Source of the DNA: Lepeophtheirus salmonis
Taxonomy: Eukaryota > Arthropoda > Copepoda > Siphonostomatoida > Caligidae
Length of the DNA stretch: 64,000 nucleotides
NCBI RefSeq assembly: GCF_016086655.4
Contig: NC_052134.2
Location: forward strand, 36,021,971-36,085,970
Reading direction: 5' to 3'
Numbering within the stretch: position 1 is the first letter of the stretch; each line of letters starts with the position of its first letter. The notes beneath the pieces are model-generated. The model searched no databases and was not told the DNA's origin. It was given only the letters and a program-made list of their open reading frames with translations. A program made the position numbers and the translations under genes. This document shows, one piece after another, positions 30,810-42,135 of the stretch.

Positions 30810-32028
30810 TACAAGGTAGGGCAGTAACACGTAGACTCGAGACATGGATTTAGAAATACAAGAATAATTTTATATTTTCAATAAAATATTCAAAAAAGAA
30901 TGTTAACAAAACATTGAGACAAGGTTTTTCCAAAACTTTTTTGGCTCAATATGGCCACCTTCATTATCAATTTACACGTCGGCTGAAGGCCATGCTCCTC
31001 TGACAATTTGTACCATGCAACCACTATGGAGGACTTCAGTGAGTCCACATTTGGGTGTGAGGTCCTGTTGGTTTCCTTCTCCAAAGTGCTGCATATAGAA
31101 AAGTACATTGGGTTCAAATCTGGTGAGGCAAGGGGCCATATCTCTTTTGTACCAGAATCACACCATGTTATCTGCAAATAACTTTTGGTAATTGGCGGTC
31201 GTGTGAGAGCGAGAACCGTCCTGAATCTACACATAGTTACCCTCCTTTTAGTTGGTCTTCAGCCATGGAGTAGTAGGCTTCCTGGCCGATTTCTGTCCAG
31301 TCTTGAAAAAGAACGAAGGCATTTGCTTTCAATCAGAGACCACTACGCCGAGGAGCATTATTTGGTGTGATAAACCTTTTGGACCTCTCCTTTTGCTCCC
31401 ATAAGCCACCGGTCGTTCTGGCGATTGTGAAATTGATCAGTTAGGAAAATCTTTTTGTCCAGGAAAATATTACACATTTGCCTTGACCCATGTCAGGACT
31501 TTTTTGCACCTCTAGAGCTTCCTTGCTTTCATGCCCTCTGTCAGAAGTTGATATGGGGTCCTTGTGAAAGAAAATAATCCCAAGTTATGCTTTATAGTCC
31601 TCCTGATGGTCCTAATAGCCTCAGAGAAGTTGTAGACGAGAGAATCATCGGCTTAGTAGGATCCTCCTTTATATTCTTCTCTAAACTTAACAAGAACTTC
31701 GTATCCCTCTTTAAATTATGTGCTCCACTTCCTGACATCCTTGAGAGGTCTTTTTCATTTTTTTCATCTTGACCAACTTAAAAACCAGGCTTCTAAAAGA
31801 CATAACAATGTCTGTAATCTTCATCAAATCAACTCCAGCATCTATTAGATCTGAGTGCATTTTGCTTGTTGCTCGCTCATGATGATGAAATGACTAAATG
31901 ATTTGTATAATTTGTTTAGTAAAAAGGATAGTGGAAACAAAATATCAAAAACTAGTCACTAAACCTTTTCATAGTAATGAATAATAATAAATTTATGAAC
32001 AAACTACGTTTTACTACTCTACCCTGTA
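30810..32028 (-). mobile_element. Tc1-like (DDxD type) transposon, decayed
   Basis: The left end TACAAGGTAGGGCAGTAACA and inverted right end TACAGGGTAGAGTAGTAAAA continue to CGTAG on both sides, giving about 25-bp imperfect inverted repeats bordered by TA. The 1.22-kb interior holds a minus-strand transposase relic. Confidence 0.86.
30890..31885 (-). pseudogene. Broken Tc1-like transposase
   Basis: The start MSEQQAKCTQ (about 31880) is followed by frameshifts and stops. Recognisable blocks are FSWTKRFS.LINFTIARTTGGLW (first catalytic block, usual D-E-K lost to W-T-K) and FITPNNAPRRSG. An open 114-codon C-terminal piece (31234-30890) has WPLASPDLNPM, SHPNVDSLKSSIVVAW and a K-rich end. The third acidic position (NP-L/I-D/E) reads NPM-Y here. 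The copy is dead. Confidence 0.82.
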
Positions 32029-32394
32029 CATATAATAAGAGTTGTAAATCGTAAGTATGTAAAAAACAATATTTTATAAAAAATTATTTATTAATATTTA
32101 CATATTTGAAAATAAAAATTAAAAAGAAGCAAATATATTTTGTTTAAGTGAAAACAAAAGAGATTTTGCTGTCAATTAAATTTTTACTAAAATTATATAT
32201 TAAATACTTTGGTTATTAATTGTATTTTAAAATCATATGTGATAGATATCATATATTTTTTTTGCCCTTTCAAAGATTTATTACAAAATAATTACTACTA
32301 CTAACTCTAAAGTTTTTCGGAAATATTTATATTTTATAACAGCCCAGGAATCTTGTCCAATTAGAATTACATATGGCCCTACCCACATCACTCA

Positions 32395-32645
32395 TAATTT
32401 TTTGTTGGACTAACTAACAATATAATTGAGAAGGACAACGGAGTAACTCTGGCCTTGCTAAATATGGAGTGGAAGGTGTGTTTATTTTCTTCCTCTTATG
32501 GCTATTTATAGCTTATTTAATAAAAACTCATCTCAAGGAAGCTTTACTTCTCACAAACATTATTCAAATTTTCAGGATTACTATGTTTTTATGCAGTTCT
32601 TGTATTTTTGCATACCAGCAGCTCATATTTTCTACAACTGTAGAT
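32395..32645 (-). repeat. MITE-A copy
   Basis: 'taacaatataattgagaaggacaacggagtaactctggccttgctaaatatggagtggaaggtgtgtttattttcttcctcttatggctatttatagctta' and the right end 'gcataccagcagctcatattttctacaactgtag'. The 119-codon frame 32469-32828 is read-through of this repeat into AT-rich DNA. Confidence 0.7.
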
Positions 32646-33413
32646 ATGTATGCAATTTTCATAAGGAAATATCATTTTCTTGATTGTAAAATGCATTTTA
32701 GTTGTAAACAACATCCATATACATATTTTATGCACGTAATCATTTCTTCAAACTTTAGTTTGTCATTGAATTTTATTATCAAAGTCATTCTCGCAAAATA
32801 TAAATTTTATATTCCCAAATTGGATTAGCATATGCATTTCTCTACTCTATGTACTGTTAGAATACATTTTTTACAAATGAAAAATTATTATCAAACTTTT
32901 TGGCAACCTAATTTTTGTTGCATTTAATATGAAGGAACCTGCTATGCCGTAGGCAAGGACTAAGGCAAAGATGCTGAAGATTTTCATTAACTTTTTAATT
33001 TAATTTAGAATCTTTGTTTCATTTAGAACAAAACTATGCGTGAGGCGTGAAGGATAAACTTTTACCTTTGTTTTAAGTGGTCTAAAAATTGTCCATGAAG
33101 ATTTAAAATCTTAATAGTTTGACAAATGTACAGTATATATATACAGGCTTATTTGATAAGATAATTAATCAGACAAAATGATATTAAGGAAACATTAAAA
33201 ATAACAGTTTTAAACTATATTTCTCAATGTATTTCTGGATATTTATTTATTCAAAATAACTATATAATCTATTTACATGCGGTAAAAAAGTGGAATAACT
33301 TGTATACTAAACGGGTGTATTTTTCCTACAGTTCCACCAAGGCTTCTTCGATGAAATAGCGGAGAGATAATTCATTCTGTTCTGAATTAACCTTAAAATT
33401 TTACCCTAGATAT
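32646..33413. other. No gene seen
   Basis: This is AT-rich spacer with no exon or mobile-element motif I can support. Confidence 0.5.
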
Positions 33414-33815
33414 AGGGGTGTTCACAAGGAGTGGGCTGGAGGGGCTGTACCCATCTCCCCAAAAAAATTCAAGTTTCTGTAAAATTTAATTCTGCAATTT
33501 TTTTCCAAAATTTTTTTTTTCTAAAATTTAATTTTTTAAATTTTTTGTTTATATCAGGGACTTTTTTAATTTTTTTTGCCAAATAATTTAATATTTCAAA
33601 ATATTTGGAAAGAATTTAGATTTTAAAGTTAAAAAAAGAATAATTTATCAAAATTTTTTCCAAACAATTTAATATTTGGGATTTTTTTTTTCAAAAATGT
33701 TATCTAAATAGCTATAGATTTTAGAAAAAATTTCAAAAAAAATTAATTTGTGGATTTATTTCCAAAAAATTGACCCCCACACACACACATATAAAAAAAT
33801 TGAACATCCCCCCTT
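33414..33815 (+). repeat. Family D repeat copy
   Basis: The left end 'ggggtgttcacaaggagtgggctggaggggctgtaccc' matches 51668-51710 (ggggcgtacgcagggggtgggctggaggggctgta). The body is of poly A/T blocks, ending in 'acccccacacacacacatat'. No coding content. Confidence 0.7.
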
Positions 33816-34410
33816 ACACACAAAGAAAAGGAAATATATATATATTAAATCATTCTGACACACTGAGATAACCATATACAAAAAACTCTAGGTGATTGAG
33901 ATCTAGATGTGGTGGAGCCCATATTGATTTTTCCCTAAATTAAATTATTTTATTCAGCCAATCTTAAGATTTTGGACAATATAAATTGTATTTATTACAT
34001 CTTGCTGGAAAAATAATTTCTTGTTATTTGAGAAATCTTTCTTAAACCAAATGCAGACAACAGTTTAATCTTTTTTATCCATTTCCTATATTCCCCTGTT
34101 ACTGAAGATAATACTTCCTCATACAAATTTTCAACAATTTATAGGACTTCTCCATTCTTTTGGCTTTCTAATTGTAGCTTAGCTTAAAAGGTTTAATCTT
34201 CAAATCATTTTGAACTAAACCATGCAGTGATGGCTGTAATATTCCAATTGCTGATGCAATTTTGGAGATTGATCGTTTACAGTTCGGATACATTTATAAT
34301 CGAACCTTTTCTATACCCCTCTTGGTCCTTGCTGACCTTGGATGGTTATGTCTTTGGCTTATTATCATACATATCTGTCTTACGAAGCTTTTGGATCATA
34401 TTCTCAATGG

Positions 34411-35235
34411 TACAGGGTTCCTTTTTATAACTGTCGTCGTAGTTATAAAAAGCATGATGTAATTAAAATTTCTTCTCATACTTGATCAATTCAAATTATT
34501 TAGTAGCTTGTAAATTACGATGGAGTCAGCATACGGACAAATAGATAATTTTCAACTTAATGAAGAGCAGAGACTTTGCACCGTTATCATTGCGTTGGTG
34601 AACTCAAAGTGCAAAATAACGAAAAAGGAGATTGCTAACACTCTTGGATTAAAAATACGATTCTCTCAAAAGATCAAGAAGTGGTTAGAGGAGTATATAG
34701 AGCATCCAGCCTCAATACTCAAGAAGAAGTTGAATGCAAAGGAGGATAGGAAGAAGTCCAGGGACGACAGCTTCATCATGAGGGTAGAGGCTGTCATTGA
34801 TACTCCCAGCAGGTCAATTGCCAGCTTGGATATGGAATTTGGGGTTAATTGGAATACAATGGCAAGATTTACCCAGGAGGATTTACGCTGCAGGTCATAG
34901 AGGCTGCAGACTGGCCAGTTACTGAAAGAAAACTTGTACGACTTCATCTCTAAGGATACTTGGCCCCCAGCTCTTCTATTTAAATCCAATACCTTCCTAA
35001 TCAACACAATCAAGTAGGACTGTAACAGGATGGACCAGGGAGTTGTAAAGGCCGCTACTGCTCACTTTAGAGGCCGAGTGGAGGCTGAGTGTGGCTACAT
35101 CGAATGAATTGTAATTTGCACTATATAATATTGTTGCTAGTTTTTGAATTATGGAAATATATTGATTTTTTGCCCAGATATGCTAGTTTTTGTGATTTTG
35201 TTGGTAAGGTGGCAATTAGAAGTAGGAACCCTGTA
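34411..35235 (+). mobile_element. Internally deleted Tc1-like element nested in the family X copy
   Basis: TACAGGGTTCCT at 34411-34422 is exactly inverted at 35224-35235, and matches continue imperfectly to about 30 bp. At 825 bp it is shorter than an autonomous copy. The terminal TA pairs serve as the target duplication. Its end sequence differs from those of the 3143, 12991 and 30810 elements, so it is a separate family. Confidence 0.85.
34520..35107 (+). pseudogene. Tc1-like transposase with central catalytic region deleted
   Basis: 34520-34900 encodes 126 residues starting MESAYGQIDNFQLNEEQRLC, rich in K and E and with helix-turn-helix character (NSKCKITKKEIANTLGL). After the stop, homology resumes: LLKENLYDFISKDTWPPA, then DCNRMDQGVVKAATAHFRGR and ECGYIE, the usual C-terminal ending. 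The two C-terminal pieces are fused without the DxxxPxH and NPxD blocks, so the deletion removed the active site. Some frames are interrupted by TAG. Confidence 0.78.
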
Positions 35236-35300
35236 CAAAGGCATATTGAGTACCCTAGACTTCGGTGAATTTGCAACGACGTCTTTCCTTCAAAAGAAAT

Positions 35301-36404
35301 TCAACTGCTTTCCTTAATAGATACACTATAACTGAATGTGGTATTTTTGTTCATCCTTTCTTATATCATTTGTTGGGGCTAAGGATAAGCTAATAAGATT
35401 GCAGATTGATATATTCTGCTCTTAATTTTTTTTGTACATGTATAGAGTATTTAAAACTTATAAATAACCATGTATATACGTGGCTTAAATTCTCTGAGGG
35501 TCTTATTTGATGTATTTGTTTATATTTTTTAATTAAAAAAAGTTTCTTACATATATATTTATTGGGTACTTTGAACCCATGAGTTGGTTTGATATTTTAG
35601 TCTAAATTAAATTGCAATTTAATCAATATTCTACATTCAATAAACTCTTTACAAACAGATTTTCATTAAAAAATTAAATAAAAATTACAAAAAACGCTTC
35701 AAATGAGTGTTTCTAAAAATAATTGAAAACCAAGATTTATTCATCCCCCTTAAAAAATCTATTAAAGAAACTTACATGTAATTACATTTTTTGAAAGGTT
35801 GAATGATTTACCCCTTTAAATACTTTAGTTGCAAAAATGACACATTCCAACATAACGCTTATTTTATACAATAAGCAACAAAAATGTGTCAAACAGTGAT
35901 TCGTTTTACATCTGCAAAAACTGTGTTGACAAGTGGGAGTACTTCGTAGTTAGTAGGAGGATGTTATTTCAATAAACCTACAAAGTGTCATAAGGCCAAT
36001 TAAAGATTCTAAACTTTTATAATCTTGTCATTCTAATCCTATTTTAAAATTATTTATGATTTTCTATTGTATTATGATTACTTAAAACAGTATATTATAC
36101 TATTTTGTTTGACCATCAAACCTGTATTATGTAGTTAGGCAAGAGGAAACTGATAAAGTGAGCACTTAAAACAGACGTGGTATTTTGGGACAAGTTAAAA
36201 GTTGAAAATAGTGGACAAAATTTATATCTGGCCAGTAATGGATAACATCAATTCTCGTATAAAGAGGTAAAGATGCACATTAATGTTGGGAAAGCATTCA
36301 TTTATGTACATGCATATTTTATTTATTTACTTGTCAAAAGAAAATCTATATGCCTATAGCCGATCAATTCATCTTTGTTTATTTTACTCACCCGCAGAGG
36401 TGTA
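35301..36404. other. No gene seen
   Basis: This is AT-rich spacer. Around 35840-35890 'tgacacattccaacataacgc..acaaaaatgtgtcaaac' has a short inverted motif, otherwise nothing. Confidence 0.5.
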
Positions 36405-36690
36405 TAATGTAAGTCCTGTCGATATGTAAAAATAAAAGAAACTGAAAATTAATGTGGTAACCCTGACAATTTGAAGAATGTTCGGAAGGAGAGATGAATT
36501 GCTGTCATAACGTTTTATTTGATCAGCTACAAGAAGCGTGAGTGGAAGAAAATAAATATAAATCCCCCTCCATAAATAGCAAGGACATATAAGCTAAAAT
36601 TACTCCAATGTCGATACTCAATTCTACTATTGATCGAACAAGAACAATTAAATAATATTGATAACAGTTTTAAAAATAAAATCATATTTT
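36405..36690 (+). repeat. MITE-A copy
   Basis: The left flank 'gtcctgtcgatatgtaaaaataaaagaaactgaaaatta' is shared with 40180-40225, defining more of the element's left arm. The body has 'gtaaccctgacaatttgaagaatg' and 'attgctgtcataacgttttatttgatcagctacaagaagc'. Confidence 0.72.
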
Positions 36691-37449
36691 GGATACGACA
36701 ATAAAAAGTTGCTCCGCTTTCTAGGATATATTTTACACAAATCTACTCAACAATCTATATAAGTTTAAAAAAGGGATACTGAAAAACTGTGTGGGAACTT
36801 ATATGGCTGCTTAATGTGGCAACACTTTAAATCAGCTCGACAGTTTACGTAAAATTTCATGCTCTTCTTTCTGATTTTACTAATTTGCAACACAATTAAT
36901 TGGAGGTAAAATTTCATATTTTGAACTTAATTAATATTTGTTCAATATTTTTGTTTTTCAGAAGTCATTTATTCAACCTATGAAACGTTTTTTGCTTGAT
37001 AAATTTATTTCTAAAACAAAATAAGCTAGAATGGTCACTTGGTAAAGCTCAAAACTCAACGCAAAATTTAACATTCATTTCAGTTATGACTTATTTATCT
37101 CAATTAATTCAAAATTTATGGTAAATTATGCATTTTTTAAATTTTGTGTGACCTTGACCTTTGACCTCTCAAAATTAAAATTGAGGTATGCTTCTCTTGT
37201 CCAAAAATTATTGACTACTCAAAATTATTGACTTCATACCTTTAACATATAAAAACTTCATACAATGTGTCACAAAAATGGATCTGAAACTTTTTCTGTA
37301 ATACTGCTACAAACAGGCAAATATACCATGTCGAAAATATAAACTCCGTTCAACTTCTTTAACAGCTGTAAAAATAAAGCATTTGATAGTTCTACAATAT
37401 ATCAACCCCTATTCGGAATTAATACATATACCATTTTCAAGTAAGTTTC
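36691..37449. other. No gene seen; carries a direct-repeat nuclear-receptor-like motif
   Basis: This is AT-rich DNA. 37149-37167 reads TGACCTTGACCTTTGACCT (see the separate entry). No coding frame. Confidence 0.5.
37149..37167 (-). promoter_or_regulatory. DR1-type AGGTCA repeat (possible nuclear-receptor site)
   Basis: On the minus strand this is AGGTCAAAGGTCAAGGTCA: two AGGTCA half-sites spaced by one base (DR1, the RXR/HNF4 class) overlapping TCAAGGTCA, the extended half-site bound by FTZ-F1 and ERR-type monomers. Similar but degenerate strings at 5572 and 48110 suggest it travels in a repeat, so function is uncertain. Confidence 0.4.
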
Positions 37450-37756
37450 TCATAATTTTTTAGAATTTAAAGGCTGCTTGAATCCTATTGAAAGATAAAA
37501 ATACTCAAAGAAGAAGAATTGATAAAAGAAGATCTACTCTGAGTCAAACAATGACTTACATTGATAACTCCCAATAAAACCCCAGTATCGCTCTTGTATT
37601 TCATGAGCATAGCAATAACTCTATATTTAGGTGATTCCTTTTCAAAAATGAAAGAGCAATGATAACAACTTTGGATAATAAAAAACACTCTTCAGATTGC
37701 AAATTGGAAAAAGTGTATCGCAAGCATTAAGGTCACATTTTTACAACTCTAGAGTT
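37450..37756 (+). repeat. MITE-A copy, right half
   Basis: 'gatctactctgagtcaaacaatgacttacattgataactccca', 'tttcatgagcatagcaataact' and the right terminus 'ttttacaactctag' (37740-37754). This is the expected inverted TAGAGTTG end. Confidence 0.68.
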
Positions 37757-38170
37757 ATAAATTGATAAAGTAAAGCTTGTTTGAATGGATGTTTAAATAA
37801 ATGTTTGGATGAATGCTTGTTACTTTTAAAATAAAATACAAGTAGGAACGTGTGTGTGTGTAGTTAATGCCTAGTATGTCATATTAAATAACCAATCTAC
37901 AAAAAATAACAACATTATTAAGAAAAAATTAAAAATATTTGAAAAAGGCTTTGTTATAAAGCTCAGCGTGTCATTTAAAAAAGAAAAAATGAAGTTCATA
38001 TCCTTATTAATAAAGCAAAGTTAATCGATGCCCCTAATAACTCTAAGCAATGCAAAGTACTGCTGTATTTATAACTCATCAATCAATGTGTCGAAATATA
38101 TTTTGGTAATATCCCAGTACATCGAAAGATCTAGTAATATATTATTTTATTTGCTTAATTTATAACTCAA
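37757..38170. other. No gene seen
   Basis: It includes 'taataaagcaaagttaatcgatgcccctaataactctaagc' (38010-38050), a short block repeated at 38478-38515 and inverted at about 60620-60655. Otherwise AT-rich. Confidence 0.5.
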
Positions 38171-38345
38171 TTTGATTTTTTAACGGCTGGGAACGTCATT
38201 GGCTATAAGGACCCATCTTCCAGGCTCATGGAACGTGATATACGTCGTGACAGTTTTCCACGAGCTGCTTGATGATGTCCGAGGTGTCAGGGGTGGTGCA
38301 GATCAATGTTACATTCTCGAACTGTTATTTGTTTCCCTCTTTGTT
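38170..38345. other. G+C-rich island of unknown nature
   Basis: About 170 bp with far higher G+C than its surroundings. The minus strand has a short open stretch FENVTLICTTPDTSDIIKQL..., 32 codons ending in TGA, with mostly C or G at third positions. The plus strand also has an open stretch of about 57 codons. Neither matches a family I know. It could be a remnant of a transferred or processed gene, or part of a repeat. Confidence 0.35.
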
Positions 38346-39439
38346 TGCCATATATAATTTGAAAGATAGCAATAACAGCTTTTCATTAATGTGAGCAACT
38401 TTATTATTGAAACTCTATCACATCTAAAAATTACAGTTAAAGAGATGGTACAATACTTTGTAACTATCCAAAATCTATTAAAGCAAAGTTAATCTATGCC
38501 TAATAATTCTTAGCTATGTAGGAAAGTCTTACTAGAGACATCTATGTATGCAAATTGAGTTCAAACAATAATTTTTCTCAAGGGTCTTATTCAGTGATCT
38601 ATTTCACTCCATCAAATTTTCATAGTTACCATGTTATTTTTAGGTTTCTTTTTTTTTAGCATACCAAAAGGAGATTTAAAAAAAATTAGTATCACATACA
38701 GTAATAAATGGGATAAGTACTTGATCCAATATCAAATTTGTAAGTTTGCCCACTCACAAAGTTAAGACCAGCTTATAATTTTAATAGTATATTTATTTGG
38801 ATAGTATGATACACTATATAAACAAATGCGAATTCAGAAAGGTCGTCTTTCTCGCTAAGGAAAAATATTTCCCCCAAAACATAATATTTGAAGAACAATC
38901 CTTGACGGTGAGAATGATGTTGTTGGGGCTATCCTACGCACTTTTCTTTCTCAATATACGACAAGTTGATGCTAAAAAATTTCTGGATTATTTTAATATT
39001 ATTACTCTAACTGTTTTTTAAGATTAAATCTACCATTAAAATTACAAACTGTTCTTTATCTTTAGCTTAAGGACCTATTAAATCAACATTGCAACTTTCC
39101 CTCGAAAAAGAAACATAAAAAGGCCCAAAATTGGTAGTTATGAATAAACCTTAGGAATTGTTTAAAACTTAAATAAGTATAAATATTTTTGAAATGTTAT
39201 AAGCAACATTTTTTTCTGCCAATATTTGGTGTGTGGTCTTATTATGTACTCAAAAAGGGACAAAAAGATTATTTTGTTATAAGCTTCAAAGAAACGATTT
39301 TAAACCTCTACACAATATCGGGTACCTCTGCGGATAGTTCACTATAAATTTTATTGTTATATTTTTGAAGGGCAATTTTTTCTTTAGTCCTATTTGCGCC
39401 TAGTTTGTTTTCTTTGTTAATTTGACCCTCTCGTGGCAA
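38346..39439. other. No gene seen
   Basis: This is AT-rich spacer. The frame 38797-39021 (75 codons) lacks any recognisable motif. Confidence 0.5.
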
Positions 39440-39840
39440 CTGCCCTTCCTTAGTTAGATGTACATTGATAAAATTAATATATTTTCTTTGTGTGAAAATA
39501 TATTGATTGGCTGATGAAGCACTTCCATCCTCGCCACCTAGATTACAGCATATGGGTACATATTAAGGGTAAGGCCTAAAGAATAAGTGGCCCATTTTAA
39601 GTATCGTCAAAAATCTACTTAACTGAAAGAAAGCTTGAGCAGCTAGGATATATTATTAGAGTATGCTTGTCACTAATGGGCTGGTTGAATGCAATATTGA
39701 ATAATTATGAGCTCTTCATTATTTGTAGTATGTTACAATGTGTCAAAATATCAAGTGATGTCTAGTAAAAGTAAGGTTCAAGGGATAAATACAAAAATAT
39801 TTCATTAATCTAAAGTGTGTCAGAATTAAATCAACACCAG
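39440..39840. repeat. Family X, right-terminal fragment
   Basis: Its right end 'taaagtgtgtcagaattaaatcaacacc' (39810-39838) is the inverse of the left end at 11013-11040. 'tagtatgttacaatgtgtcaaaatatcaagtgatgtctagtaaaa' parallels 11576-11620. 'gagtatgcttgtcactaatgggctggttga' parallels 11480-11510. Confidence 0.68.
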
Positions 39841-40177
39841 CTATAATTGTTTGTACAGCCTTAATTGAAAAAGTCAACATTTCTTATGAAATTTCTAGCA
39901 TTATCTCAGTCTGTATTAATAAAATATAGATAGAATACACTGAAATTTCATATTTTTACATCTCGGATATTGAAGTAAAAATATATAAAAACATCTATAA
40001 AATTTCCTTCCAAGTAATTTCTACATAATAGAATATTATATTATGGATAATTGATTTATTAAAAGCTGAATATGTAATGTTGATAGTTATTTTGATACCA
40101 TAAAGTAGCAGTGGTCAGTAATACCAACCACCAAAAGAAGGAATCCAAGTCTAACAATACATAAAGTTGTTTAAAAT
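39841..40177. other. No gene seen
   Basis: This is AT-rich. 39840-39900 (ataattgtttgtacagccttaattgaaaaagtcaacatttctt) is repeated at 40748-40800 (ataatagtttgtgcaatcttaatttaaaaagtcaaaacttctt). Confidence 0.5.
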
Positions 40178-40590
40178 ATGTCCTGCCCGTATGGAAAAAT
40201 AAAAGAAACCGAAAATTAAAGTGTTAATCCTGACAAATTGAATAATGTTGGGTAGGAGAGCACCTTATCTGTCATGGTGGTTTATTAGATGAAATGCAAG
40301 AAGCCGTGAGAGATAAGATATACATAGAATATGCACTCCACAGAATATACCTAGCACATGAAGCAGAATTAAGGATTGCAAACGGAGTCATTCCAAGGAC
40401 TTACACTTAGAACTTATAAACCATATTAATTTTAACTCTCCATTTTTCATGAGCACACCCACACTAGTTATTACTTATACTTAGATGTTTCTTCTAAAGA
40501 TTTTAATAACAATGATAAAAGCTTTAAAAAGTAAAAAGTCCTGTTCAAGTTGCACTCGTTTAAGATCATATTAATACAACTCTAACAATA
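40178..40590 (+). repeat. MITE-A copy
   Basis: 'gtcctgcccgtatggaaaaataaaagaaaccgaaaatta', 'tctgtcatggtggtttattagatgaaatgcaagaagccgtgaga' and 'catgagcacacccacactagttattacttatacttagatgtttc'. It shows both arms. Confidence 0.72.
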
Positions 40591-41514
40591 CATACCGAGT
40601 TTTATAATCCTTTTAATATTGATGTACAATGTACATACTAAAATAGTATGTACAAGTGGGCAAAAAATAATTTTCTTCATTTTTTATATAAAAAGTTACT
40701 TCAAGGATTAATCTAAGTGTGGGTGGCATAATCAAATGTACACCGGGTGTAATAGTTTGTGCAATCTTAATTTAAAAAGTCAAAACTTCTTTTAGGAACA
40801 AACATATTATATAGGTACTATTGTGTAAATATGGGTAAGTCCAACTCAAACCTATTCATAGATAATTAATTAATACGAATAAGTTTTTGTTAAAGAATCA
40901 AGCATTTACAATGGTAAAGTGTATCACCTAGAAGTTGGAAGGAATGGGAAGGACATAAAACATTAGTTATTTAATTGATCTACTAAAAAATGACTAACTT
41001 ACTTGTTGAAGAAGAAGAAGATAGGAATAAGAAGTGATATCATCTTATAATAATATACCAACTATAGTTTTTTTTTTTTTAAATTAGACAATGATCCTAA
41101 GTATTATACATATAGTCTCTGATTAATCCGTGTTCTCATTAGTAAAGCCCCTTGTCTAGGAACTCCTGGAAGTTCATATTTTTCAGATCCACGACTGCTA
41201 TAAGTACTAATATTATAATAAGCTTAACAACAAGTAATGAATTTCACTCCCTCTCAGAGTTGTAATCAAGTCAACACTGAGAAATCATAAACGAAATTAC
41301 TATATTATATACATTCAAAATAATAATAATAATTATGTAAAGAAAACTCTCTCAAGGAAGGACTCAAAAACCGCTCCCTTCCCCCCTTCTTCTCCCCTCT
41401 CCTGGTGCACCTTCGACGACGATTTCTTTGGTTGTAGTAGAGTATTAGTTGTACTATGGTGGCTTTCTCATATCCTTCTTCTCCTTTTATGCTATAAATG
41501 GTTTTAGTTCTATA
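40591..41514. other. No gene seen
   Basis: This is AT-rich. It contains a (GAA) patch at 41008-41030 and a C/T-rich patch (41368-41405). No exon was recognised. Confidence 0.5.
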
Positions 41515-41585
41515 TTAGTGTTGTGTAGAATCGAACAATAATCGACTCAGTTAGACTCGACTCAAACTGTGACGAGTCAATCTTC
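41515..41585 (+). repeat. TAGTGTTGTG-ended repeat with gactcgactc motif
   Basis: 'tagtgttgtgtagaatcgaacaataatcgactcagttagactcgactc' is related to the 6244-6620 array and, inverted, to 46275-46325. The TAGTGTTG start resembles hAT ends. Confidence 0.5.
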
Positions 41586-41899
41586 AAATTTGAATTTTTA
41601 GCACTATAACTCATTCAATCATGTTTTGAGGTTTCCGTGCAATCCTAATTTAACAGAGTGAGGCAGGTTGACATAAAATCATAGAACTAATTTAAATTCA
41701 ACCAATCAAGATTCAGTACACTGATTAGGATAAACGAAGCTGAAAAATACAAATATAGCACATATTTTTGTCTTAGCGAGTTAACCCGAGAGAGAGAGAA
41801 AGACTTTGTATATACGTAGTATATTGATATTATCATACTGCCTGAGAGTGACTCGCCCCCTAGGATATTTATAGATACCACTGTTTAAACCTTGTCTTA

Positions 41900-42135
41900 G
41901 CGGTATGAATTTTTTTTTGGTATAAGAGCAGATTAGCTGTCATGACGTTTTATCTGATGCTCTGCAAGCACCCGTTAGGGAAAGGAAATAAACATCAATC
42001 CCACTCCAGATATAGCAAAGACATTTAGGCTGGAATTACTCTGATGTGGATTCTTAGTTCTAATTCGAGTACAACAAGGACATACACGTATACCTCTGTT
42101 GGAAGCATTCCTTGTTACTCTTCATCTTTCAACAC
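41900..42135 (+). repeat. MITE-A copy
   Basis: 'gcggtatgaatttttttttggtataagagcagattagctgtcatgacgttttatctgatgctctgcaagc', then 'ccactccagatatagcaaagacatttaggctggaattactctgatgtgg'. The right arm is replaced by other sequence after about 42135. Confidence 0.7.

Larger units (their letters stand above)
33850..35300 (-). mobile_element. Tc1-like element (family X) interrupted by another Tc1-like element
   Basis: The left terminus ATTCTGACACACT (33858) is the family X end. On the minus strand, 34405-34150 reads HPRSARTKRGIEKVR, CKRSISKIASAIGI and QNDLKIKPFKLSY, the two-HTH DNA-binding part of a Tc1-like transposase. 33930-33880 reads IWAPPHLDLNHLEF, a relic of the third-acid block. The catalytic middle is deleted. 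Sequence to the right of 35236 probably continues the N-terminal side. The host is split by the 34411-35235 insertion. Confidence 0.68.

Noticed and set aside
31185..31772. Plus-strand frames at 31185-31370 and 31587-31772
   Set aside because: They are antisense to the decayed Tc1-like transposase.
32469..32828. 119-codon frame as a membrane protein
   Set aside because: The first half coincides with MITE-A sequence and the hydrophobic character comes from T-rich DNA.
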